Shown piece after piece: positions 1 to 9,735 of a stretch of DNA of 64,000 nucleotides. This stretch comes from Lachnospiraceae bacterium MD335. GTDB lineage: Bacteria; Bacillota; Clostridia; Lachnospirales; Lachnospiraceae. The position numbers were made by a program, and so were the translations under genes. Below the pieces are notes generated by a model. It did no database searches, was not told the DNA's origin, and was given only the letters and a program-made list of their open reading frames with translations. Location of the stretch: NCBI GenBank assembly GCA_000403335.2, contig KE159617.1, positions 124,001 to 188,000 on the forward strand, written 5' to 3'. Within the stretch, counting starts at the first letter, position 1. Every line of letters starts with the position of its first letter.

Positions 1-1
1 T

Positions 2-1348
2 GGTATTCCTTTGACAATCCAGCAGATGGATCATTCAGGCTACACGGATGCGGTTGGACGTCTTTTTGCAGGCGGTGACTATCCTGACGTAATCATTATG
101 TCAGCAGATATGTTTAAGCAGTATGCACCGACAGGTCTTCTCTGGGATATGGCATCGGCTTATGAAAATGCAGATTTCCAAAGCAGAATGACACTTCCGG
201 GCATCAACGAGGCATTAAAGGACTCTGAGGGACGTTTATACGGATTTGCTCCTACATACGGAAACGGATGTGTTACTTACGTAAAGCAGGCATGGCTTGA
301 TGCAGTGGGAATGAGCATTGATGACATTAAGACATATGACGATTATTATGCAATGCTGAAGGCATTTCATGATGAGGATCCCGACGGAAACGGAACAAAA
401 GGCGATACATATGGCGTTGTTGCAGCCGGATTTGTCGGAAACGAGGCGCCTTACATTAACTATCTGCCGGAGTTTTGGCAGGATGCATATCCTTCAATCC
501 TTCAGGGAGAGGACGGCGTTTGGTATGACGGTTTCCAGACAGAGGAGACAAAAGCAGCTCTTGGAAGACTTCGCCAGGCATACGTTGACGGATGTATTGA
601 TCCTGAGACATTGACGGCACAGACAAAGACAGCGCGTGAGAAATGGTTCTCAAATAATCAGACAGGTTCTGCCGGCGTATTCACATACTGGGCAGGTTCT
701 TGGTATCAGACATTGACAGACAACTTCATTAAGAACCAGGTTGACGAGAATATCGTTCAGCTTCCTCCTATTGCAGAGGTTGGCGCTTATTTGAACAGAG
801 AGGCTCCGGTATGGTGTATTATCGACTCAGGTGATCCGGTTCGTAATCAGGCGGTATTCGATGCATTTATTGAGACTATGATGGACGGCGATGTTGTTCA
901 GACACTTTGGACATACGGTGCAGAAGATGTTCACTGGTCAACAAAGGCAGAAGAGTTTACAACAAACCCGGGAACAGATAGTGAAAAGCAGTATTCTTAT
1001 GCGGACGGTGAGTTCCACTTAAAGCAGTCTCCGAACGACCCGAACACTGTATGGAAGAAGAACCACATTGATCCCGCTCTTGCAGTTTGCGAGCTTACAA
1101 ACGGTTTTGCAGCACAGACAGATCTTGCAGCAGCAGGTAATGCGTTCTTTACAGAGAACTGTGTAGACGCTCCTGCAGCGCCTGTATCAGAGACTTTTAC
1201 AAATGAAACCGGTACTATTTTCGATGCAAAGCAGGCGGTTATCACAAAGGTTGTTGTAGAAGGCGGCGATATTGAAGAGGCTATGCAGGGTTATGTTGAT
1301 ACGGTTGGTTCTATCATCGACCAGTGTCTGGCTGAGTTGAATCAGTAA
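2..1348 (+). CDS. Sugar ABC transporter substrate-binding protein (5' end outside window)
   Basis: Solute-binding lipoprotein of a CUT1-type carbohydrate importer; it would capture sugar outside the cell and deliver it to the two permeases that follow. The reading frame is open from the first base, so the signal peptide and N-terminal lobe lie outside the window. The visible 448 residues have the features of family-1 (LplA-like) binding proteins: a GNGCVTYVKQAWLDAVG segment, a DEDPDGNGTKGDTYG loop resembling a Ca-binding loop, and many aromatic residues suited to sugar stacking (YWAGSWYQ). No ATPase gene is next to it; CUT1 systems often share a distant MsmK-type ATPase. The substrate cannot be named. 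Confidence 0.88.
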   Translation, partial: GIPLTIQQMDHSGYTDAVGRLFAGGDYPDVIIMSADMFKQYAPTGLLWDMASAYENADFQSRMTLPGINEALKDSEGRLYGFAPTYGNGCVTYVKQAWLDAVGMSIDDIKTYDDYYAMLKAFHDEDPDGNGTKGDTYGVVAAGFVGNEAPYINYLPEFWQDAYPSILQGEDGVWYDGFQTEETKAALGRLRQAYVDGCIDPETLTAQTKTAREKWFSNNQTGSAGVFTYWAGSWYQTLTDNFIKNQVDENIVQLPPIAEVGAYLNREAPVWCIIDSGDPVRNQAVFDAFIETMMDGDVVQTLWTYGAEDVHWSTKAEEFTTNPGTDSEKQYSYADGEFHLKQSPNDPNTVWKKNHIDPALAVCELTNGFAAQTDLAAAGNAFFTENCVDAPAAPVSETFTNETGTIFDAKQAVITKVVVEGGDIEEAMQGYVDTVGSIIDQCLAELNQ

Positions 1349-1406
1349 TTATAACAGCCTTTAATTACATTGGGCTGACAATAAAGTCATGAGAATGAAC
1401 GTGTCT

Positions 1407-1490
1407 CTGCCATGTGAGGGAATCCCCGCATGGCAGGGCGCTTATTCTAAAAACTACCAACATAGTAACAGGTGGCCGTTCTATCCGGCC
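1407..1490 (+). promoter_or_regulatory. Two hairpins between binding-protein and permease genes
   Basis: CTGCCATG (1407-1414) pairs with CATGGCAG (1429-1436), and GGCCG (1474-1478) pairs with CGGCC (1486-1490). Neither is followed by a T-run. They lie in the 197-bp gap between the binding-protein gene and the first permease. Such hairpins often stabilise the upstream transcript so that the binding protein is made in excess of the permeases; that role is inferred here. Confidence 0.4.
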
Positions 1491-1545
1491 GCATAGTGAT
1501 TATGGGGAAAATTCCAGTGGAAAAGGAAGAAAGGATGAGAACGGT

Positions 1546-2499
1546 ATGGCAAAAAAACAAGTTGTAATGACTTCAGGCGGCGTGGAAGTTCGTCATAAGC
1601 CTCTAGGACTCCGTATATGGAACAACAGGGGATATTATATCATGTTCCTGCCTGTAGTAATTTTCATGTTGATAATGAACTATTGGCCGATGCTTGGCGT
1701 ACGCTATGCATTTTATGATTATAAGCCGGTAGGAGCCAAAGTATTTGTCGGTTTAGACCATTTTGCAAAGATGTTCGGAACGCCGGCATTTTGGACCGCA
1801 TTCAAAAATACTCTTGAATTGAGTATCATAAAGCTGATTATCACAAATATTTCCGCAGTTGTGGTATCAATCTTCTTAAATGAAATGAAAAATCTGTTTG
1901 CGAAGAAGACTTTGCAGACTATCATATATTTGCCTCACTTTATGTCATGGGCAGTAGTTGCATCGATTTTCAGCTTGTTCCTTTCACCGTCTGCAACCGG
2001 TATGGTAAACGGTATCCTGTTCAGCGGTGATACGACAAAGTACATCTACTTCCTAGCAAGCAAGGCTTGGTGGCGTCCTATTTTCTATTTGATTAATATA
2101 TGGAAGGAAACAGGTTGGGGAACGATTATCTTCCTTGCAACGCTTTCCGGTATTAATCCTGAGTTGTATGAAGCCGCAGACATCGACGGTGCGACGCGTA
2201 TGCAGAAAATCCGTTTCGTAACCCTTCCTGCGCTTGCAAATACAATTATCACGGTATTGATTCTGAACCTTGCAAAGGTTATGAACATGTTTGAGTCTGT
2301 ATTCGTACTTTACAACAATGCAGTATATGATGTATCTGACGTTATCTCTACATATATTTATCGTCAGACATTCGCAATTGCATTGCCGAACTATGGTTAT
2401 TCAACTGCGGTAGGTCTTTTTAAGTCATTGGTAGGCTGTGTGCTCGTGCTTGTATGTAACTGGGCAAGTAAGAAGACCCGTGGACGCGGCATTGTATAA
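1546..2499 (+). CDS. Sugar ABC transporter permease, LplB type
   Basis: Inner-membrane permease of the CUT1 importer, 317 residues and six predicted membrane segments. The first follows a cytoplasmic start (YYIMFLPVVIFMLIMNYWP). The EAA loop that contacts the ATPase is near residue 210 (YEAADIDGATRMQKI). The start is the ATG at 1546 (MAKKQVV) behind AAAGGA. An in-frame ATG at 1414 would add 44 residues of non-membrane, low-quality sequence and sits in a hairpin. It is 12 nt upstream of the second permease and certainly forms a heterodimer with it. Confidence 0.88.
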   Translation: MAKKQVVMTSGGVEVRHKPLGLRIWNNRGYYIMFLPVVIFMLIMNYWPMLGVRYAFYDYKPVGAKVFVGLDHFAKMFGTPAFWTAFKNTLELSIIKLIITNISAVVVSIFLNEMKNLFAKKTLQTIIYLPHFMSWAVVASIFSLFLSPSATGMVNGILFSGDTTKYIYFLASKAWWRPIFYLINIWKETGWGTIIFLATLSGINPELYEAADIDGATRMQKIRFVTLPALANTIITVLILNLAKVMNMFESVFVLYNNAVYDVSDVISTYIYRQTFAIALPNYGYSTAVGLFKSLVGCVLVLVCNWASKKTRGRGIV

Positions 2500-2511
2500 G
2501 GAGGTGCGGAT

Positions 2512-3381
2512 ATGGCAAAGGAAAAAGAAATAAAATCAAAGAAGCCAAGTGAGAGAACCTCGCTATTTGACATTGTCAATTATATTGTGTTCATTCTTAT
2601 AGGCTTAATCATTTTAGTACCGATTTGGAAGGTTGTCGTTGACTCATTGAATAAGGTTGGTGTATATCAGTTTCAGCTTTGGCCGAGTCAGTTTACATTT
2701 GACGGATACAGAACAATCATCGAGACATCTGCATTGTACAGACCTTTCATTAACTCAATTATTACAACACTGTTAGGTACGCTGCTTGGTCTTGTGCTTT
2801 CGACACTCGGCGGTTATGTGCTGGTACAGTTTGAGATGCCGGGACGTGAGTTTTTCGCATATTTCCTGATGTTTACCATGATTTTCTCAGGCGGTATGAT
2901 TCCGGAGTACTTAGTAATGAAGCAGCTGGGTCTTGTAAACAGCATGTGGATACTTGTCGTAAAACACGGCATGAATGTTTATAACTTAGTATTGATGAGA
3001 AACTTCTTTGAAGGCATTCCCGCATCACTGTTTGAGGCGGCAAGAATTGACGGATGTTCCCCGATGAGAATTTTCTTCACCATCGTGCTTCCGTTATCAA
3101 AGGCGGCGCTTGCATCTATCGGTTTGATGTTCTCTGTAGCAGTATGGAATGATTACTCAACGGTTAAGATTTATATTACGGACCCGAATCAGGTAAACTT
3201 CCAGTATAAGCTCAGAAACATGATTATGGATGGTGATACGCCGACGACCTCGTATGAAGTATCACAAAATACGCTGTTTAACGCGGGTATTATCTCGGCA
3301 ATCCTGCCTTTCATGATTTTGTATCCGTTCTTGCAGAAGTATTTTGTTAAGGGTGTAAATATTGGTGCCGTTAAAGAGTAA
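2512..3381 (+). CDS. Carbohydrate ABC transporter permease, YtcP/MalG type
   Basis: Second permease of the CUT1 importer, 289 residues and six membrane segments. The EAA loop is FEAARIDGCSPMRIFF, about residue 175-190, the docking site for the ATPase. The start ATG has a strong AAGGAGG 8 nt upstream. The C-terminus NIGAVKE matches the usual end of YtcP-like permeases. With the preceding two genes it forms a binding protein-permease-permease operon without its own ATPase. Confidence 0.88.
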   Translation: MAKEKEIKSKKPSERTSLFDIVNYIVFILIGLIILVPIWKVVVDSLNKVGVYQFQLWPSQFTFDGYRTIIETSALYRPFINSIITTLLGTLLGLVLSTLGGYVLVQFEMPGREFFAYFLMFTMIFSGGMIPEYLVMKQLGLVNSMWILVVKHGMNVYNLVLMRNFFEGIPASLFEAARIDGCSPMRIFFTIVLPLSKAALASIGLMFSVAVWNDYSTVKIYITDPNQVNFQYKLRNMIMDGDTPTTSYEVSQNTLFNAGIISAILPFMILYPFLQKYFVKGVNIGAVKE

Positions 3382-3432
3382 GCGCCAATACGTTATGAAC
3401 ATGTACTGTGTGTTATCCTATGATTAAACAAG

Positions 3433-3526
3433 AGGAGTATTGCAAAGTAACTATGTATAGTTATGGAGCGGTACTCCTTTAAAAAAATCAGAGAATACTT
3501 TTATTTTAAAGTATTTCTCTGATTTT
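3433..3526. terminator. Tandem inverted repeats; likely bidirectional terminator
   Basis: Two stem-loops fill the gap between convergent genes. The second pairs 3484-3501 with 3508-3526 almost perfectly (one bulged T) around a TATTTT loop, with A-runs and T-runs on its outer sides, so it can end transcription from both directions. The first is a nested structure: AGGAGTA (3433-3439) with TACTCCT (3472-3478), enclosing TAACTA (3448-3453) paired with TAGTTA (3458-3463). Confidence 0.6.
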
Positions 3527-3538
3527 CTTATAGTAAAA

Positions 3539-4018
3539 TTAAGTTATATTTTGGGATGCCTTCATTAAATCTACATAATGTATTGCATTTTCGCGGTTTG
3601 TTTCAATTTCATGCTTCATTAGCGGCCGCACAATCTTCGCAGGACTTCCCATAACAAGCGAACCGTCAGGGATTTTCATTTTACCTGTTACAAGTGCTCC
3701 TGCACCAATAATACAGTCCTTACCTACAACCGCACCGCTCAAAAGAATACTTCCCATGCCAATCACCGTATTATCGCCAACAATACAGCCGTGTACGACC
3801 GCATTGTGTCCAATTGTCACACCCTCTCCAATGTGTAGTTTATAATCCTTGTCCGTATGCAGTGTCGCGTTATCCTGCACATTGGTATTGCTTCCAATTA
3901 CGATGCTGTTTGTATCGCCGCGCACGACTGCGTTATACCAAATCCCGACATTTTCCCCAAGTGTCACATCTCCTGCGACAACCGCGCCGCCGGCAAGAAA
4001 AATATGATTGTTTTCCAA
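3539..4018 (-). CDS. Gamma-carbonic anhydrase-like hexapeptide-repeat protein
   Basis: Left-handed beta-helix protein of the gamma-carbonic anhydrase/YrdA family, 159 residues. Hexapeptide repeats run from residue 8 to about 130. The family metal-binding histidines appear in GHNAVVHGC (near 80) and in NVQDNATLHTD (near 55), and the RGD of VVRGDTN is conserved. Start is TTG at 4018, supported by AAGGAGGGG just upstream. Such proteins bind zinc or iron and may hydrate CO2, but many homologues show little activity and the physiological role is often unknown. Monocistronic, convergent with the transporter operon. Confidence 0.85.
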   Translation of the reverse strand: MENNHIFLAGGAVVAGDVTLGENVGIWYNAVVRGDTNSIVIGSNTNVQDNATLHTDKDYKLHIGEGVTIGHNAVVHGCIVGDNTVIGMGSILLSGAVVGKDCIIGAGALVTGKMKIPDGSLVMGSPAKIVRPLMKHEIETNRENAIHYVDLMKASQNIT

Positions 4019-4162
4019 AATACCCCTCCTTTTTCAGATGCCAATAAATTTCTTCCAGTATATCATATCCTTGCCGCTTTCCGCAATCCCGCCGTTTTCT
4101 GTTTTATATGCGTAAAGAGTAACGATGTTCAGACAGTTTTGCATGGAAAGAGAAATTGTGCC

Positions 4163-4191
4163 TTGCAAATGCACTGTCGCACTGCTATACT
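4163..4191 (+). promoter_or_regulatory. Probable sigma-A promoter for the DUF3160 operon
   Basis: TTGCAA (4163-4168) and TATACT (4186-4191) are separated by exactly 17 bp. Transcription would start near 4198, just upstream of the AGGAG that serves the short leader ORF. Confidence 0.6.
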
Positions 4192-4210
4192 AAAGTTAAA
4201 TATAGGAGTA

Positions 4211-4252
4211 ATGATATATATGGAACGGGAGAATGTAAGCATATGTTTATGA
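4211..4252 (+). CDS. 13-residue leader ORF coupled to the DUF3160 gene
   Basis: An ATG at 4211 with AGGAG 2-7 nt upstream opens the peptide MIYMERENVSICL. Its TGA (4250-4252) overlaps the ATG at 4249 of the lipoprotein gene in an ATGA arrangement. The lipoprotein start has no good ribosome binding site of its own, so translation is probably delivered by this short ORF. The peptide shows no recognisable function or amino-acid bias typical of attenuators. Confidence 0.45.
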   Translation: MIYMERENVSICL

Positions 4253-6528
4253 AAGGGTGGAAATACAAAAAATTACTGGCAGCATTGCTGGCGGTTAGTT
4301 TGCTCGGCGGCTGTACATCGTCCGGGCAGTCAAACGAGAGCGAATCTTTGACGGCGCAGACACGGCAGAGTACGGAACACACCAAGACTGCGGAAACGGA
4401 AGTGTTGTCAGAAACGGACATGGCATCAGAGACAGATGTGTCGTCTGTGGATACAGAGGTGACGCTCGATTTGTATATGGGGCGGCGCCCGATGCTGGTC
4501 GGCAGTCTGCCGCAGAGTGTGTCGGAGAATGTCACACCGCAGGTGACGCGGTATAGCATAGAGCCGGATTTGGCTAATGTTGTAAACTTAAATCAGTTTT
4601 ACTTTAGCGAGGACGATCCGCAGCTAGTGGAAAAACTGGCGAAGAACGGCTTTGTTGTGGCGGGAAGCGCGGGAAATGAGTTTTTTGAGGTCTATGAGAT
4701 TAACCGCTACGAGCTGATACCGAATTTTGTGACGGTGGATTCGCTGATGCATACATATCATCTGTATTTCAGCTATTTATTGAAAAACATTGAGCGGGAT
4801 TATCTGTTTGACAGTCTTGTAAAGCTTAGTGATAAAATGCTTGAAAACAGTCTTGCACAGTACGAGACATTAAAGGGCAGCGAGTGGGAGAGTGCGGCAA
4901 AGCGCAATTTGGCGTTTTTTACAATTGGGAAAACGCTGCTTGACGAGAACACAAAAGCGCATCCTGACGTTGCGCAGCTGGTGCAGAGCGAGCTTGATAA
5001 GATCGAACGCGCGCAAGGCGTTGACATTTCGGATATTCGGGGAGATGAGGAGGATTATTCGCAGTATGTGCCGCGTGGTTACTATGAGGGTGACGAGAAG
5101 CTTGAGAAGTATTTTAAAGCGATGATGTGGTACGGCAGAATCCATTTTCAGCAGAAAGAGGAGGACCTTGACAGAAGCGCATTTTTGATAACGAAAGCGC
5201 TTGCGGACGACGGGGAAGCGGTAAGCCTTTGGGGAGCGATTTATAGTGTAACGTCGTTTTTTGCGGGGGCGAGCGACGACTCGGGCGTGTGTGAGTATGC
5301 GCCGCTTGTAAATGAAGTGTATGGGGACAGTATTGGAACAGCGGACTTGATTGGAACGCAGGACGCTTTTGCAAAGTATCATGAAAAGACGGCAGCGTTG
5401 ATGCCGCCGAAGATTAATTCCATTCCGATTTATGAATGGGAGGAAAGCAATGTCATTCCCGGATTTCGGTTTATGGGGCAGCGGTTTACGATTGACGCAG
5501 AGATTATGCAAAATCTGATATACAGAAATGTGGGCAAAAACAGTGCGGATGAAAAGCGGATGCTGCCCGATGTGCTTGATGTGCCTGCGGCGCTTGGCAG
5601 CGATATGGCGCTTTCAATTTTAAAGGAGAGCGGCGTGGAGGATTATGAGGGCTATTCGGAAAATATGGAAAAGCTTCGGACAGGGTTGTCTGCGGACAAC
5701 GATGCGCTGTGGTCGGCAAGCCTGTATGCGGGATGGCTGCATACGCTGCGTCCGCTGCTTGTGCCGAAGGGCGAAGGCTATCCGGTGTTTATGCAAAACG
5801 ACGAGTGGACAAAGAAGAATTTGGAGTGTTTTGCAGGCAGTTATGCGGAGCTGAAGCATGATACGATTCTCTACTCGAAACAGGTGATTGCCGAGATGGG
5901 CGGCGGTTATGACGATGAGCCGGACGACAGGGGATATGTGGAGCCGGAGCCGCTTGTTTATGCACGGTTTGCAAGTCTTGCGGATATGACGGCGCAGGGA
6001 TTGAAAAAGTACGGAATGCTTTCGCCGGAGCAGGAGGAAAATCTTTCGCGGCTGTCGCAGATGGCGCAGCAGATGGTTACGATTTCCAATAAGGAGCTGC
6101 AAAACGAGCTGCTGACGGACGAGGAGTATGAGTTTATCAGAAGTTATGGCGGTAATATCGAGCATTTTTGGTATGAGGCGGTGAAGGAAAACAGCGACGA
6201 AGAATATATTGCCACGAAAGAGTGTCCTGCGGCGATTATTGCGGATATTGCGACTGATTGGGAATCGGGGAGCGTCCTCGAGGCAGGAACAGGCGATCCT
6301 TCCACCATTTTTGTGGTCATTGAGGTGGATGGCAAGATTAAGATTGCGAAGGGGAGCGTTTATTCGTTCTATCAGTTTGCGTGGCCGATGAATGACCGTT
6401 TGACGGATTCAAAGTGGCGTCAGATGTTGGGCATTCAGCCGAATGCTGAGGGAAATCATGAGAAAGATGCTTCGATAGAGAAGCCCGGTTGGACGGCAAG
6501 CTATCGCTATCAGTATCAATGGGAATAA
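4249..6528 (+). CDS. DUF3160 lipoprotein
   Basis: Large surface lipoprotein of 759 residues. A type II signal peptide ends in the lipobox LLGGC (Cys22), followed by a Ser/Thr/Glu-rich linker to about residue 75. The rest matches the DUF3160 pattern: the stretch EINRYELIPNFVTVDSL and HTYHLYFSYLL near residue 150-170, then a mainly helical body. The function of DUF3160 is not known. Start chosen at 4249 because it overlaps the stop of the leader ORF; ATG 4243 is two codons earlier. The next gene begins 4 nt after this stop, so the two are co-transcribed and may act together at the cell surface. Confidence 0.82.
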   Translation: MKGWKYKKLLAALLAVSLLGGCTSSGQSNESESLTAQTRQSTEHTKTAETEVLSETDMASETDVSSVDTEVTLDLYMGRRPMLVGSLPQSVSENVTPQVTRYSIEPDLANVVNLNQFYFSEDDPQLVEKLAKNGFVVAGSAGNEFFEVYEINRYELIPNFVTVDSLMHTYHLYFSYLLKNIERDYLFDSLVKLSDKMLENSLAQYETLKGSEWESAAKRNLAFFTIGKTLLDENTKAHPDVAQLVQSELDKIERAQGVDISDIRGDEEDYSQYVPRGYYEGDEKLEKYFKAMMWYGRIHFQQKEEDLDRSAFLITKALADDGEAVSLWGAIYSVTSFFAGASDDSGVCEYAPLVNEVYGDSIGTADLIGTQDAFAKYHEKTAALMPPKINSIPIYEWEESNVIPGFRFMGQRFTIDAEIMQNLIYRNVGKNSADEKRMLPDVLDVPAALGSDMALSILKESGVEDYEGYSENMEKLRTGLSADNDALWSASLYAGWLHTLRPLLVPKGEGYPVFMQNDEWTKKNLECFAGSYAELKHDTILYSKQVIAEMGGGYDDEPDDRGYVEPEPLVYARFASLADMTAQGLKKYGMLSPEQEENLSRLSQMAQQMVTISNKELQNELLTDEEYEFIRSYGGNIEHFWYEAVKENSDEEYIATKECPAAIIADIATDWESGSVLEAGTGDPSTIFVVIEVDGKIKIAKGSVYSFYQFAWPMNDRLTDSKWRQMLGIQPNAEGNHEKDASIEKPGWTASYRYQYQWE

Positions 6529-6532
6529 AGCA

Positions 6533-7987
6533 TTGGAAAAATTGTCGAAGAAGCTTTTTGTTAAAATAATATCATACGTGATTATGGTGACAGGCGCCGC
6601 TGTGCTTCTGCTTTTTCTGCAGAATGGCGGCGCTTTTTTGCCGCGCTGGATTTCGTGGGAGGAAACGGCGGGATGCAATGCTTCGGGGGAGTATCTGTTC
6701 TCTTTGTCAAAAAAATCTGTAACGGTTACGCATGCGAATAGTGTGATATGGACCTCACCGAATAATGTGAAGGTTCAGAAGGCTTTGTTTTGCGATGCCG
6801 ACAATGACGGGCAGGACGAACTAGTGCTTCTTTGCTGGAAACGGGGGCGGTATGGGAAGAGTAAGCCTGTTTGGGTGGAGAAGGATGAGCGGCGGTGGTC
6901 TCAGCATTTGTTTGTCTATGAATGTGCGCCTGATTTGGTGAAACCAAAGTGGATGTCTTCTTATCTTGGATTGGAGGTTTCGGATATTGTGTCCAATGGG
7001 AAGGGTGCGCCGTACGGTCGTTTGTGGATGACGGATTTGGAGGGCGCAGTCAGTAGTTGGGTTTGGGACTCATGGGGATTTACGAAGGAAGAGGGCAGTA
7101 TTTCGTTTGCCGCGTTTGGAGATCTTTTGACGCATGAGCCGATTTATCGATATGGACTGCAAAATGGCGGGAATTTTGATTTTCTGTTTGAAAATATGAG
7201 AGATGTGATTGCGGACAGTGATGTTTCTATTATGAATCAGGAAACGCCGCTTGTTGGCGAATTGTCAATGGTGAGCGGTTATCCGCGCTTTGGAACGCCT
7301 GTTCAGGTGGGGGAGGCGATTGCGGATGCGGGCTTTGACGTGGTGACGTGTGCGACGAATCATGCGCTTGACAGAGGCGCAGACGGGGTGGATTTTACCA
7401 AACAGTTTTTTGAGGACAGCGGGGTTGTCTGCCTTGGAATACAGTCGCGTTTGGAAGCGGAATATAAGCCGTATCGGATGATTGCGCGAAACGGCGTGCA
7501 GTTTGCATTGTTGAATTATACGTATGGGACAAACGGGATTGCACTGCCAAAAGAAAATCCGCATATGGTGCATTTGCTGGAGAATGAAGCGCAAATCCGC
7601 AGGGATCTTGCAAAGGCGAAGGAGGAGGCGGATTTTGTGGTTGTCTTTGCGCATTGGGGCACGGAATATGCGCAGGAACCCGATGATTATCAGAAAAAAT
7701 GGGCGCAGGTGTTTTTAGAGTGCGGCGTGGATGCGGTGATTGGAACGCATCCTCATAGTTTACAGCCGTTTGAGGTTTTGACGGATGAGGGCGGTCATGA
7801 GATGCTTATTTATTATTCTGTTGGGAATTATATCAGCGCGCAGCCTGAACAGTCGTGTGTTAAGGGCGGAATGGCGGAGTTTACAGTGTCGCTTACGGCG
7901 GACGGATACCGGATTTCGGCGTATGATTTAAAGCCTTTGTCTATTATTTGGGAGAATGGGAGGTATGGAGTTGATTTTGCGGAGTAA
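6533..7987 (+). CDS. CapA-family (PGA_cap) membrane-anchored protein with N-terminal extra domain
   Basis: Metallophosphoesterase-like CapA/PgsA family protein, 484 residues. Residues about 8-30 form a membrane anchor after a basic start. The CapA domain occupies about 185-480, with AAFGDLLTHEPIY, NQETPLVG, ATNHALDRGADG, FAHWGTEY and GTHPHSLQPFE motifs carrying the family Asp/Asn/His metal ligands. Between anchor and CapA domain is about 150 residues including DADNDGQDELVLL, a VCBS/EF-type calcium-binding motif. Start TTG at 6533, 4 nt after the previous stop. Family members take part in poly-gamma-glutamate or capsule assembly, but no pgsBC-like partners are nearby, so the substrate is unknown. 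Confidence 0.82.
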   Translation: MEKLSKKLFVKIISYVIMVTGAAVLLLFLQNGGAFLPRWISWEETAGCNASGEYLFSLSKKSVTVTHANSVIWTSPNNVKVQKALFCDADNDGQDELVLLCWKRGRYGKSKPVWVEKDERRWSQHLFVYECAPDLVKPKWMSSYLGLEVSDIVSNGKGAPYGRLWMTDLEGAVSSWVWDSWGFTKEEGSISFAAFGDLLTHEPIYRYGLQNGGNFDFLFENMRDVIADSDVSIMNQETPLVGELSMVSGYPRFGTPVQVGEAIADAGFDVVTCATNHALDRGADGVDFTKQFFEDSGVVCLGIQSRLEAEYKPYRMIARNGVQFALLNYTYGTNGIALPKENPHMVHLLENEAQIRRDLAKAKEEADFVVVFAHWGTEYAQEPDDYQKKWAQVFLECGVDAVIGTHPHSLQPFEVLTDEGGHEMLIYYSVGNYISAQPEQSCVKGGMAEFTVSLTADGYRISAYDLKPLSIIWENGRYGVDFAE

Positions 7988-8003
7988 GGATTGAATATAC
8001 GAA

Positions 8004-8033
8004 AAATGGCTATGCGTTTCCGCATAGCCATTT
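8004..8033. terminator. Intrinsic terminator between convergent capA-like gene and pyrG
   Basis: A perfect 13-bp stem (8004-8016 with 8021-8033) closes a 4-nt TTTC loop. On the minus strand it is followed by a T-run, the right shape to end pyrG; on the plus strand the tail is weaker. Confidence 0.8.
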
Positions 8034-8045
8034 GAGTAGTATCAT

Positions 8046-9650
8046 TTATTTTTTGTAAGCAATTGCCGCCTCCACAAGTCCCTTAAATAAGGGATGCGGT
8101 CTGTTTGGTCTGCTCTTTAACTCAGGGTGTGCCTGCGTTGCGAGAAAGAATGGGTGTTCGGGAACTTCAATCATCTCCACAATCCGCCCGTCAGGAGATA
8201 GCCCTGACAGGAGCATACCTTTCTCTGAGAGCACAGTTCGGTAATCGTTGTTTACTTCATAGCGGTGTCTGTGACGTTCATGAATCACTTCGCTGCCGTA
8301 GAGCTTGTACGCCTTAGACGTTGTGTCAAGGTGGCATTCATATGAGCCGAGCCGTAACGTGCCGCCGATGTCCTCTACGCCGTTTTGATCCGGCATCAGT
8401 GCGATAACAGGATGGATCGTGTTGGGATCAAGCTCAATGCTGTGCGCATCGTTGTAGCCGACTACGTTTCTGACATACTCCACGATAGACAACTGCATAC
8501 CAAGGCACAGACCAAGGAACGGGATGTTATTTTCCCGTGCATAGCGGATTGCGTCAATCATGCCCTCGATTCCGCGGTCGCCGAAACCGCCGGGTACAAG
8601 GATGCCTTCAACGTCTCCCAAAATATCCGCTACATTTTCGGCGTTCACATGCTCCGAATCTACCCACTTGATATTGACGGTGGCATGCTGCGGAATTCCG
8701 CCGTGCTTTAAAGCTTCCACCACACTTATGTAGGCGTCATGAAGCTGTGTGTACTTTCCGACCAGTGCAATATTGACTTCCTGCGTGGGCGTTTTTAAAT
8801 CATCGACCATTTTTGCCCATTCTTCCAAGTCGGGCTCAGGACATTTCAAATGCAGGCATTCGCAGGCAACTTCCGCCAAATGTTCCCGTTCCATTGCAAG
8901 AGGAGCCTCATAGAGATACTCGACATCGAGATTTTGCAGCACATGGGAAGTGGGCACATTACAAAACAGCGCAATTTTGTCTTTGATTCCGTGCTCGAGC
9001 GTATGTTCGCTCCGGCATACGATAATATCCGGCTGGATTCCCATTCCCTGAAGCTCTTTTACACTTGCCTGCGTCGGTTTGGTTTTCATTTCCTGCGAGG
9101 CGCTCAGATAAGGAATCAACGTCACGTGAATCAAAATCGCGTTTTCATGCCCGATTTCGTGCTGGAACTGGCGGATGGATTCCAAAAACGGCTGGCTCTC
9201 AATATCGCCGACGGTGCCGCCGACCTCAATTATGGCAATGCGCATGTCAGGGTCGGTAAAATTCCTGTAAAAACGGCTCTTAATTTCATTGGTGATGTGC
9301 GGAATCACCTGAACGGTGCCGCCTCCGTAATCGCCGCGCCGCTCTTTTTGGAGAACGCTCCAGTAAACCTTTCCGGTAGTGACGTTGGAATTTTTGTCAA
9401 GACTTTCATCGATAAAGCGCTCATAGTGACCTAAATCAAGGTCGGTTTCCGCGCCGTCGTCCGTGACAAAGACTTCGCCATGCTGGATAGGGTTCATGGT
9501 GCCGGGATCAATATTGATATAGGGGTCAAATTTTTGCATTGTGACTTTGTAGCCCCTTGACTTTAAAAGCCGGCCAAGCGATGCAGCAGTGATTCCTTTT
9601 CCGAGTCCCGATACAACGCCGCCGGTCACGAATACATATTTAACAGGCAT
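8046..9650 (-). CDS. pyrG: CTP synthase
   Basis: Makes CTP from UTP, ATP and glutamine in the cytoplasm. About 534 residues, the normal length. N-terminal synthetase domain: [14 protein letters not shown] (P-loop), [14 protein letters not shown]-terminal class I glutamine amidotransferase domain from about residue 285: catalytic Cys in LGLCLGMQ, and the His/Glu pair in THPELKS-type sequence near the end ([11 protein letters not shown]). The start [11 protein letters not shown] at 9650 matches the family; an in-frame ATG (9665) and TTG (9677) upstream are possible. Divergent from ftsH with a shared 130-bp control region. Confidence 0.95.
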   Translation of the reverse strand: MPVKYVFVTGGVVSGLGKGITAASLGRLLKSRGYKVTMQKFDPYINIDPGTMNPIQHGEVFVTDDGAETDLDLGHYERFIDESLDKNSNVTTGKVYWSVLQKERRGDYGGGTVQVIPHITNEIKSRFYRNFTDPDMRIAIIEVGGTVGDIESQPFLESIRQFQHEIGHENAILIHVTLIPYLSASQEMKTKPTQASVKELQGMGIQPDIIVCRSEHTLEHGIKDKIALFCNVPTSHVLQNLDVEYLYEAPLAMEREHLAEVACECLHLKCPEPDLEEWAKMVDDLKTPTQEVNIALVGKYTQLHDAYISVVEALKHGGIPQHATVNIKWVDSEHVNAENVADILGDVEGILVPGGFGDRGIEGMIDAIRYARENNIPFLGLCLGMQLSIVEYVRNVVGYNDAHSIELDPNTIHPVIALMPDQNGVEDIGGTLRLGSYECHLDTTSKAYKLYGSEVIHERHRHRYEVNNDYRTVLSEKGMLLSGLSPDGRIVEMIEVPEHPFFLATQAHPELKSRPNRPHPLFKGLVEAAIAYKK

Positions 9651-9735
9651 AATCTTAGCTTTCATCCTTTCTTTCAAATTACTTTAGTTTTATTTCATAA
9701 AGAAATTATTGATTTATAAATGGAATATCTTTATA

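Noticed and set aside
4870-5511. 213-residue minus-strand frame inside the DUF3160 gene
   Set aside because: Arg/His-rich shadow of a GC-richer coding strand; no start signal and no recognisable domain.
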